From the NCBI GenBank assembly GCA_005778315.1, contig SXOW01000485.1, positions 1 through 10,221 on the forward strand: DNA of 10,221 bases, written 5' to 3'. The notes under the pieces are model-generated. The model was not told the origin of the DNA and searched no databases. It saw only the letters and a program-made list of their open reading frames with translations. Position 1 is the first letter of the stretch. Every line of letters starts with the position of its first letter. Positions 4,355-10,221 of this stretch are shown here, in pieces. The position numbers were made by a program, and so were the translations under genes. Source of the DNA: Acidobacteriota bacterium. Lineage in GTDB: Bacteria; Acidobacteriota; Vicinamibacteria; Vicinamibacterales; UBA8438.

Positions 4355-6238
4355 CTACGCCAGTTGATACTCAGGCGCGCTCAACACGAGATACAACAGC
4401 GAACGGAGCGCCAGCTCTTGCTGCGGACCCGCCTGCGCGGTCAGTCGGTCGCTACCCAGGTCTTCGCGTAGCCGTTCGACCAGCACGGTCCGGGCGGCCG
4501 CGCCGAGCGGCACCCTGAGGAAGCGGTGTGCGAAGTGATCGACGGCGCCGTCCACGGTGGTGGCACCGGCCTCCTGCAGCATGGCGGCCAGGTCGAGGTC
4601 CGCGGTGTGCCGCGGGATGGGATGCAACAGTTCATAGGCCATGACGTAGCCCATGTACCCGCCATAGCGGGTGTTGTAGTCTTCGTCTCGGTCGGCCATC
4701 TGGCTCGACTCGGAGTCGCCCTCTTGGGTGGCGGCAGTGATGTTCATACCGCGGTCGATGCGGGCGCCCACCTGCGAGTAGATCCCCGGCAACGCGCGGT
4801 CTGGCGCCCAGAAACCGTCGGTGTCTGGCAACAACACCCCCCGGAACAGGTTGCCCCGTTCCAGCAGCAATGCCGGGGTGATCCAGGTGCGGCCGCCAGC
4901 CCAGCCAGCCACGTTGGGCGGGTTGAACAACGTCTGTCCCAAACCCGCCGTCAGGCGGCCGAAGTCGGGAATGGTGGGCAACGTGTCCAGCCCAAGCTTG
5001 CGATAGGTCGACACCACCAGGTGCACGGGACTCTTGATCTGGGTGGCGTAGGACGCCGGACTGTAGAAGTCGCGGGACAGGAAGAGGCGGCGTAGGAGCG
5101 GGCGCAGCTCGTAGCCCGAGTCGCGGAACGTGCTGGCCAGCGCGCTGCGGGTCGCGTCGTCGAGGTCCTCGCGGACGAAATAGCGATACAGCTTGGCGGT
5201 GATGTACTCCGCCGTCACCGGTGTATCGAGAATGATGTCGATGATGTCGTCGCCGTTGAACGGGCCGGTGCGGCCGAGGAACGTCTTCTCGCCGTCGTCG
5301 TGGGTGGCGGCGTCGAACCGGAACTCGAGCACGTCGTTGGTCCACCCGGTGAACGCGCGCGACGCTTCGCGAATGTCTGTTTCCGTGTAGTTGCCGACCC
5401 CCATCGTGAACAATTCCAGCAGCTCGCGTCCGAAATTCTCGTTGGGATGGCCCTTCCGGTTCTCGCCATTGTCGAGATAGACCAGCATGGCCGGATCCCG
5501 CAGAATCCCGGTCAGCAGGTCGCCAAAGCTCTCGGCCGCGTTGGCGCGCAGCATCTCGTTCTGCCGCAGCATCATCCGCGTGTCGCGGACCTTGTCGTTG
5601 CCGGTCGCGAAATGCCCGTGCCAGAACAACGCCAGCTTCTCTTCCAGCGGGCGCCGCGTCACCAGCATCCGCTCGGCCCACCAGACGGTGAGTCGGTCGG
5701 TCTCGATGGCGTTGGCGCGCAGGCCGAAGAAGAACTTGTTGACCACCGGCTGCAGACGGCGCGACTCGCCCTCGGGCAGCATCTTGACGCCCATCGACTC
5801 GCCGGTTTCACGGGCAATGCGGACCGCATCGGCGCGACTCTTGGGAAACGGGTCCATGCCCGGGTCCCAGATGGGGGAGGGGTCGAACGCGGGCGTGGCG
5901 CTGTTGTCGATGGCGCCGTAGTCGACCAGTTCCGCTACCGCCTGCTCGGGGGTCATGGCGGCGAGTCGTTCAATCTCAGCCGGAGTGGCCCCGAAGCCCG
6001 CCCGCTCGATGAGGTGGGCCGCCTTGTCGTAGTCCCACTCCGCGGCGGTGATCGGGGCGAGATCGTTGGTCCAGGCGGCTTCGCCGGCGCCGGACGCGGT
6101 TACGACCACGATGCCCAGCGTGGCAACGAGCGAACCGCCGAGAAGCCAGGATACGGGACGGATGAGCGCCAAGCACCAGCAGCCGGAGTCGGCACCGCCG
6201 ACGTCCATGTCACTATGCGTCGAATGCATCGCCTTCAT
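4355..6238 (-). CDS. DUF1800 family protein, exported or membrane-anchored
   Basis: A 627-residue DUF1800 protein with no established biochemical role, commonly encoded beside DUF1501. The start at 6238 (MKAMHSTH...) is chosen over an in-frame ATG at 6277 because CCGGAGG lies seven bases upstream. After a short polar leader, residues about 31-54 are hydrophobic (WLLGGSLVATLGIVVV) and act as a signal anchor or signal peptide, so the rest should be outside the cytoplasm. The DUF1800 domain spans most of the remainder: HLIERAGFGATPAEI at about 75-89, then WWAERMLVTRRPLEEKLALF, WHGHFATGNDKV, ENFGRELLELFTMGVGNY, SRAFTGW, IKSPVHLVVSTYRKLG, and NPPNVAGWAGGRTWI near the C-terminus. It is separated from the cupin gene by 85 bases with a possible promoter, and leads a two-gene unit with DUF1501. 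The two partners appear to use different export routes. Confidence 0.92.
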   Translation of the reverse strand: MKAMHSTHSDMDVGGADSGCWCLALIRPVSWLLGGSLVATLGIVVVTASGAGEAAWTNDLAPITAAEWDYDKAAHLIERAGFGATPAEIERLAAMTPEQAVAELVDYGAIDNSATPAFDPSPIWDPGMDPFPKSRADAVRIARETGESMGVKMLPEGESRRLQPVVNKFFFGLRANAIETDRLTVWWAERMLVTRRPLEEKLALFWHGHFATGNDKVRDTRMMLRQNEMLRANAAESFGDLLTGILRDPAMLVYLDNGENRKGHPNENFGRELLELFTMGVGNYTETDIREASRAFTGWTNDVLEFRFDAATHDDGEKTFLGRTGPFNGDDIIDIILDTPVTAEYITAKLYRYFVREDLDDATRSALASTFRDSGYELRPLLRRLFLSRDFYSPASYATQIKSPVHLVVSTYRKLGLDTLPTIPDFGRLTAGLGQTLFNPPNVAGWAGGRTWITPALLLERGNLFRGVLLPDTDGFWAPDRALPGIYSQVGARIDRGMNITAATQEGDSESSQMADRDEDYNTRYGGYMGYVMAYELLHPIPRHTADLDLAAMLQEAGATTVDGAVDHFAHRFLRVPLGAAARTVLVERLREDLGSDRLTAQAGPQQELALRSLLYLVLSAPEYQLA

Positions 6239-6279
6239 CGGCGGCCTCCGGGTGGAAAGGATCGGATGTGCAAACACCG

Positions 6280-6308
6280 ATCATACGTCAAGCGCGGGGC
6301 GAGAAGAA
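6280..6308 (-). promoter_or_regulatory. Possible sigma-70-type promoter of the DUF1800-DUF1501 unit
   Basis: On the minus strand TTCTTC (6308-6303) and TATGAT (6285-6280) are separated by 17 bases, giving a start near 6273 and a leader of about 35 bases. The -10 box is good and the -35 box is weak. It lies in the only sizeable gap of the right-hand gene array. A TTGACG also occurs within the spacer. Confidence 0.4.
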
Positions 6309-6323
6309 CTTGAGGGCGATCGA

Positions 6324-6686
6324 CTACGCGTCGCGGTGGACCGTGTCCGGGCTGAATGCGGGCGTGCAGATCGCGACGTACTCGGCGCCACCGGGCTCGG
6401 GGCTGCTGTAGCGGACCCATTCACCGGGGGAGGTGACGACGGCCTGGCCCGGCCTCACGTCGGTGGTGCCGGACTCGTGTTCCACGCGGAGCATGCCGCC
6501 CAGCACCACGGTGATCTCTTCGAAGTCCGGTCGCTGGCCCGGCTCGAGCCAGCCTTCGGGCGACACCATCCGCGCCACACTCACGCCGTCGTGGCCACTG
6601 TTGACGCGTCCGGCGTATTCCTCGATCCGTTTTGGAAGGTTGCCCGCTGCCTCGATCACAGTGGGACGCTCAATCAGCCGCGGCAT
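6324..6686 (-). CDS. Small cupin-domain protein
   Basis: A 120-residue single-domain cupin, a cytosolic beta-barrel with no signal peptide. Cupin motif 1 is represented by PEGWLEPGQRPDFEEITVVLGGMLRVEH (residues 43-70): the conserved Glu (E57) and Gly remain, but the HxH metal ligands are replaced (GQR). Motif 2 is VRPGQAVVTSPGEWVRYSSP (78-96), where the usual His is also missing. A metal-dependent reaction is therefore doubtful, and binding of a small ligand or a structural role is likelier; the substrate is unknown. The ATG at 6686 lies inside the end of dusB (17-base overlap) and has GGAGG six bases upstream, so translation is probably coupled to dusB. Family known, function not. Confidence 0.85.
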   Translation of the reverse strand: MPRLIERPTVIEAAGNLPKRIEEYAGRVNSGHDGVSVARMVSPEGWLEPGQRPDFEEITVVLGGMLRVEHESGTTDVRPGQAVVTSPGEWVRYSSPEPGGAEYVAICTPAFSPDTVHRDA

Positions 6687-7788
6687 GCACGCCTCCGGTG
6701 TCGGACGACCCGCGCAGCATCGTCGGCGCGAATCCGTCTACGGAGAAAAAGTCTGAAATGATGCCGCGCAGCTCGTCAATGGACCTGGCGTGGTTGATCG
6801 CGATGCGGAGCTGCGCCCCGCAGCCGAAGCCCTTCGTATACCACGACCCCAGCGCGCGCAGCTTGTTGATCACCCACCGTTCGCGGCTGGCGGCGGTGCG
6901 ACGCTTGGGGCCCGCATTCAGATTTGCCTCGGCCCGATGCCGAAATCCTTGCGCCTCGTCCTGGCCCTCTGACAGCAGCAGATCCATATAGCTCAGCAGG
7001 AACTGTCCGCGGTCAGCCTGGGGCACCTCCGAGGGCGCCTCGCCGTTTCCCAGGCGGAAGGCCTGCTCGAAAATCCATGGGTTGCGCAACGCGCCGCGCC
7101 CGACCAGCACACCGGACACCGCCGTCTCGCGCATGCGCTCGATCGCATCCTCCGGCGCGACGCAATCACCACTGCCAAAGACCGGGATCGACACGGACTG
7201 GGCGACCTCGTTTATGAGCCCCCAGTCGGATCGACCGGAGTAAGACTGCTTCGCGGTGCGCCCATGCACCGCCACCGCGGCGGCGCCGGCCCGTTCCATC
7301 ATGCCGGCCACCTGCGGCGCGTTGACGTGCTCATCGTCCCACCCGGCGCGCATCTTCACCGTCACCGGAATGGACACCGCCTCGGCCATCGCCGCCACCA
7401 CGGACGCCGCGTGTTCCGGCGTGCGCATCAGGCTGCACCCCGCGTTGTGCTTGGCAATCTTGGGAACCGGGCACCCCATGTTGATGTCGACGATGTCGGC
7501 ACCCAACCCCTCGACAATGCGGGCAGCCTCGGCCATCGTGCTGGGCGTGCCGCCGAAAATCTGGATCGAGACGGGCCGCTCTTCCTCGGTGTATTCGGCA
7601 AATTCCAGCGTCCGATCGATACCCCGGACGAGCCCTTCCGAGCTCACCATCTCCGTGACGACCAACCCGCAGCCACCCCGGCGCTTCACGAGGCGTCGGA
7701 ACGCGGTGTCCGTCATGCCGGCCATGGGCGCCAGCGCGAACGGCGACTCCAGCGTGACCGACCCTACCTTGACCTTTTGAGGCTTCAC
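6670..7788 (-). CDS. dusB: tRNA-dihydrouridine synthase B
   Basis: A 372-residue FMN- and NADPH-dependent enzyme that reduces uridine to dihydrouridine in tRNA D-loops. FMN-barrel motifs are APMAGMTDTAFR (20-31) at the N-terminus, SIQIFGG (74-80), and DINMGCPVPKI (101-111) containing the likely catalytic cysteine C106. These are followed by KHNAGCSLM (113-121), TVKMRAGWDDE (143-153), VAVHGRTAKQSYSG (172-185), PVFGSGDC (202-209) and GVLVGRGALRNPWIF (226-240). The helical tRNA-binding domain follows. Within the Dus family the NMGCP and VHGRT pattern fits DusB. The start is GTG at 7788, six bases after the NusG-like stop, with no strong ribosome-binding site, so translation may be coupled. The C-terminal tail extends about 20 residues past the usual end. 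The gene sits mid-operon between the NusG-like and cupin genes. Confidence 0.95.
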   Translation of the reverse strand: MKPQKVKVGSVTLESPFALAPMAGMTDTAFRRLVKRRGGCGLVVTEMVSSEGLVRGIDRTLEFAEYTEEERPVSIQIFGGTPSTMAEAARIVEGLGADIVDINMGCPVPKIAKHNAGCSLMRTPEHAASVVAAMAEAVSIPVTVKMRAGWDDEHVNAPQVAGMMERAGAAAVAVHGRTAKQSYSGRSDWGLINEVAQSVSIPVFGSGDCVAPEDAIERMRETAVSGVLVGRGALRNPWIFEQAFRLGNGEAPSEVPQADRGQFLLSYMDLLLSEGQDEAQGFRHRAEANLNAGPKRRTAASRERWVINKLRALGSWYTKGFGCGAQLRIAINHARSIDELRGIISDFFSVDGFAPTMLRGSSDTGGVHAAAD

Positions 7789-7794
7789 AGCGAC

Positions 7795-8343
7795 TTAGTA
7801 TGCCTTCACGTCCGCCGCGTCCACCTCGACGGACACGGCCTGACCGATCAGATCAACCGAGAGGACGAGCCGAGCGTGCGAGCCTTTGCGAACGAGGCGA
7901 CCGACCACGCCCTTCAGCGGCCCGTGCACCACTTCCACCATCATGCCTTCGCGAATCAGCGGACACGGGTCGTACTGCAGATCGGTGTCGACCAGCCGGC
8001 GGATGTTGTCCAGTTCGGCGTGTGCGATGGGGGCGGGCTCACCGTCGAAGGACACGATGTTGACGACGCCGGTACACCGCAGAATGCCCAATGGTTGCGC
8101 CGCGTCAAATCGGGCGAAGCAGTAGCCCGGAAAGAGGGGCCAGACAATCTTCTTCCGACGATCCTTCCACCGACTCCATCGGGTGATGGTCGGGAGAAAC
8201 GTCTCGACCTGTTTGCGTTCGAGCTGCTCCCGGACCACCTGCTCGTGGCGGGACCGCGTCCAGATGGCAAACCACGGCGCGGGCGCGGCAGCGGCGTCCG
8301 GCACCAACGGCGTGACTGGCGCGGCTTCGATGTCAGACCCCAC
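7795..8343 (-). CDS. NusG-like transcription antiterminator (UpxY/RfaH type)
   Basis: A 182-residue NusG paralogue that should bind transcribing RNA polymerase and alter pausing or termination. After an alanine/proline-rich leader, the NGN domain runs about 22-118: WFAIWTRSRHEQVVREQLE, VETFLPTITRWSRWKDRRKK, WPLFPGYCFARFD, GILRCTGVVNIVSFDG. The KOW domain is at about 130-157: IREGMMVEVVHGPLKGVVGRLV. The WxRSRHExxVxxQLxxxxxETFLP and PLFPGYxFxRF signatures fit specialised paralogues (UpxY, RfaH, LoaP) better than housekeeping NusG, which lies in the secE-nusG-rplK cluster; no ribosomal gene is here. The GTG start at 8343 overlaps the parvulin gene by 11 bases and has no clear ribosome-binding site; internal starts near residues 13-14 are possible. 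Such factors usually control long polysaccharide operons, but none is visible in the window. Confidence 0.88.
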   Translation of the reverse strand: MGSDIEAAPVTPLVPDAAAAPAPWFAIWTRSRHEQVVREQLERKQVETFLPTITRWSRWKDRRKKIVWPLFPGYCFARFDAAQPLGILRCTGVVNIVSFDGEPAPIAHAELDNIRRLVDTDLQYDPCPLIREGMMVEVVHGPLKGVVGRLVRKGSHARLVLSVDLIGQAVSVEVDAADVKAY

Positions 8344-9424
8344 TGGTGGACACCCGGGCGGCGACCACCGCTTCGTAGATCTGCTTCAGGTTCTCGTCCT
8401 TCCACTCGATGATGGCCGCCTCGCGGAGCCGCGCAAGATAGTCGTTCCGCTCATCGGCCTGGCGGCTCGCGGCAACCGACTGGACGATGGAGTCGCGAAC
8501 GCTATCGAACGGAATCGGCGTCGTTTCGGTCTTGGCCTCAAGCGTCAGAATCTGGTAGCCGCTCGGGGTCTCCGTCACCTCGCTGATCTCGCCGACCTCG
8601 AGCGCCTCGACCCGCGCGCGTATGCCTTCCGCCAGATCTGACAAGTTGAGGGGGCCGATCAGCCCGCCGTTTTCCTTCGACGGGGCCGTGGAGACTTCAG
8701 ACGCCACGGCGGCGAAATCTTCCCCGGCCGTGACCCGACTGTGCGCGGCGTCGGCGGTCGCCTTCGAACCTGCACCGCCCGCAGCGGCGAGCGGTCCGGT
8801 GGCCGGCGGCGAGCCGACGACGATCTCCCGCAGGGTCACCGTCGCAGGAACGGAAAACTCGTCGAGGTGCTCATCGTAGTACTCGCGGGCCTCGGTACCG
8901 GTCATCACGATGCGGTTGTTCACCTCGACCTGCTCCACCTGCTGGATGAGCATCCGCTCCTCCACCGAGGTGCGCAAATCGGCCATTGTCATGCCTTCGC
9001 TCTCTGCCAACGCTGCGACGAGCTGCTCGTCGTCGAACCCGTTTTCAACCTTGATTCCGTCGACAATTTCCTCGAACTGCGCATCGCTCAGCGTGAAACC
9101 CATCTCCCGACCCCGTTGCGTCAGCAGCAGCTCGTCGATGATCCGCCCAACGAGTTCCGGGGTCAGCTCCTGTATCGTCTGGCGCAACTCGGCATCGGCC
9201 TGCGGCGGGGTGGGGAGCAGGCGCAACTCGGCGATTTGCGCTTCTTCGAGGTCGCTCTGTGTGAAGAGTTCGCCGTTGACCTTGACGAGAATGCGTTCGA
9301 TGATGAGCGCGGTGGGGTCGCCCGACGTCAGCCGAAAGCCGGGTTCGCCCGCCGGCTGCCCCTGGGCGAGACCGGCCGCCATGGCGGTGAGCACGGACAC
9401 GAGGCCTAGCGTACGTATCGTCAT
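8333..9424 (-). CDS. SurA/PpiC-like periplasmic peptidyl-prolyl isomerase or chaperone
   Basis: A 363-residue exported folding factor. A Sec signal peptide occupies about residues 1-22 (MTIRTLGLVSVLTAMAAGLA, cleavage near AQG-Q), with no lipobox cysteine, so it should be free in the periplasm. Residues 40-175 form a SurA-type N-terminal helical domain (ILVKVNGELFTQSDLE, ELVGRIIDELLLTQRGREMGF). One parvulin domain spans about 190-300 (TLREIVVG, AGEDFAAVASEVSTAPSKENGGLIGPLN, GEISEVTETPSGYQIL), where E. coli SurA has two. The two histidines typical of active parvulins (LRHI and GYHI) are E200 and Q291 here, so isomerase activity is questionable and chaperoning likelier. An Ala/Gly/Pro-rich insert is at 205-220. 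The ATG at 9424 has GAGGGG about six bases upstream and follows mfd by 10 bases. Confidence 0.9.
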   Translation of the reverse strand: MTIRTLGLVSVLTAMAAGLAQGQPAGEPGFRLTSGDPTALIIERILVKVNGELFTQSDLEEAQIAELRLLPTPPQADAELRQTIQELTPELVGRIIDELLLTQRGREMGFTLSDAQFEEIVDGIKVENGFDDEQLVAALAESEGMTMADLRTSVEERMLIQQVEQVEVNNRIVMTGTEAREYYDEHLDEFSVPATVTLREIVVGSPPATGPLAAAGGAGSKATADAAHSRVTAGEDFAAVASEVSTAPSKENGGLIGPLNLSDLAEGIRARVEALEVGEISEVTETPSGYQILTLEAKTETTPIPFDSVRDSIVQSVAASRQADERNDYLARLREAAIIEWKDENLKQIYEAVVAARVSTSGV

Positions 9425-9434
9425 ACAAACCCCT

Positions 9435-10220
9435 CTATTCCGATTCTATCGTTTCCAACCCGCGCAACTCCACCAGGAGGCCGCCCACCCGCCCAAGCAG
9501 TTCCTCGGGCCCCTCGCTCTCTCGGGCCGCGCGCTGAAAGTCGGCGCGCGAGAATCCGGCTCGGACGTCCTCGGTGCGGGCGCGGGCGGTCCACCATGAC
9601 CGGTGGCTGGTGCCCGTAGCTGGCGCCGCCCGATTCTGCAGGTCCATGGTCAGCATGGACGGCGGCTTGAGCAGGATGTCCGCGCGCCGCTCGACAAACC
9701 GGATCAGTCGGACCGGATCCACGAGGGTCGTGGGCCTGAACTTTAGGACGATCAGCGGACCATTTCGGTCGAGGCTTTCGACGCCCGTCTGGTCCGCCAG
9801 CACCCGGATGCGCCCGTATTCGACCAAGGTGGCGACCGAGCGCGGAATGGGACCATAACGGTCACGCACCTCGTCCAGCAGGGCAGTGAGGTCAGCCTCG
9901 ACCCGGGCCCCGGCAACCCGCCGGTAGACGGTCAAACGCTGATTCGTGTCCGGAATATAGGATTCCTCGATCTTGAGGTCGAGGTTCAGGTTCACCGTGG
10001 CGCGGAGCTCATCTTGGATATCTTCGCCCTTGAGCTCTCGCACGGTCTGTTCGAGCAACTTGACGTACAGGTCAAACCCGATCGACTCAATGTGACCGCT
10101 CTGCTCACCACCGAGGAGGTTGCCGGCGCCGCGAATCTCGAGGTCGAGCGCCGCGATGCGAAACCCGCTGCCGAGGTCGCTGAATTCACGGATGGCGGAC
10201 AGCCGCTGACGGGCGACCGG
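9435..10220 (-). CDS. mfd: Transcription-repair coupling factor Mfd (C-terminal part, runs off right edge)
   Basis: The last 261 residues of Mfd, the ATP-driven translocase that removes stalled RNA polymerase from damaged DNA and recruits UvrA. The visible part begins in the translocase domain with VARQRLSAIREFSDLGSGFRI and RGAGNLLGGEQSGHIESIGF, followed by DLYVKLLEQTV. This block is near-diagnostic for Mfd/RecG-type enzymes, with the GFDLY part being Mfd. The C-terminal TRCF domain follows (NLNLDLKIEESYIP, LTVYRRVAGA, LLDEVRDRYGPIP, VEYGRIRVLADQTGVESL). The tail after about residue 180 is divergent, with a Trp/Arg-rich patch (HRSWWTARAR). It is the upstream-most visible gene of the minus-strand operon, and its stop is 10 bases before the parvulin start. 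Everything upstream, including the UvrB-like and polymerase-interaction domains, is outside the window. Confidence 0.96.
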   Translation of the reverse strand, partial: PVARQRLSAIREFSDLGSGFRIAALDLEIRGAGNLLGGEQSGHIESIGFDLYVKLLEQTVRELKGEDIQDELRATVNLNLDLKIEESYIPDTNQRLTVYRRVAGARVEADLTALLDEVRDRYGPIPRSVATLVEYGRIRVLADQTGVESLDRNGPLIVLKFRPTTLVDPVRLIRFVERRADILLKPPSMLTMDLQNRAAPATGTSHRSWWTARARTEDVRAGFSRADFQRAARESEGPEELLGRVGGLLVELRGLETIESE

Positions 10221-10221
10221 C

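Noticed and set aside
4632..5681. Minus-strand open frame of 349 codons overlapping DUF1800
   Set aside because: Frame-shifted copy of the DUF1800 coding sequence, Arg/Pro-rich with no motifs.
5300..6313. Long plus-strand open frame of 337 codons
   Set aside because: It lies opposite the DUF1800 gene, has low-complexity Gly/Val/Arg/His composition and no recognisable domain; a GC-rich antisense shadow.
7264..8412. Plus-strand open frame of 382 codons
   Set aside because: Antisense to dusB and the NusG-like gene, very rich in His/Arg, no domain; shadow.

Overview
This is a GC-rich bacterial chromosomal window, probably from an Acidobacteriota-type Gram-negative. That placement is inferred from four things: the secreted DUF1800/DUF1501 pair, a NusG-like UpxY/RfaH-type factor, a single-domain SurA-like parvulin, and a sigma-54 activator gene together with a textbook -24/-12 promoter. 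No rRNA, tRNA, CRISPR array or insertion sequence is visible.

Left part (1-2700): a regulatory block. The N-terminal 110 residues of a FliA/WhiG-type sigma factor run off the left edge on the minus strand. Its upstream region carries a near-perfect sigma-54 promoter (402-416) and, further upstream, inverted repeats and three TTGACG boxes that could be activator sites. Next come two small minus-strand genes, an excisionase/BldC-like helix-turn-helix protein followed by a tiny protein that is essentially one histidine-kinase dimerisation/phosphoacceptor helix pair with no ATPase domain. Divergent from these is a full NtrC-family response regulator (receiver, AAA+ and Fis-type HTH), with an 18-bp inverted repeat overlapping its annotated start. 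Together they look like a local circuit in which phosphorylation of the NtrC-like protein switches on the sigma factor from the sigma-54 promoter. That reading is inference; the promoter and domains are seen directly.

Middle (2680-3061): a convergent intergenic stretch. It holds a GC-rich hairpin just after the regulator stop, a remnant of the C-terminus of a SAM-dependent methyltransferase, and a 16-bp imperfect direct repeat.

Right part (3062-10221): seven genes, all on the minus strand. In transcription order they are mfd (3' part only), a SurA/PpiC-like periplasmic parvulin, a NusG-like antiterminator, dusB, a small cupin, then after an 85-bp gap with a plausible sigma-70 promoter, a DUF1800 and a DUF1501 protein. 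The first five genes are tightly packed (10-bp gap, 11-bp overlap, 6-bp gap, 17-bp overlap), which indicates one operon mixing transcription-repair coupling, transcription elongation control, tRNA modification and envelope protein folding. The DUF1800-DUF1501 pair is a separate two-gene unit of exported proteins of poorly known function.
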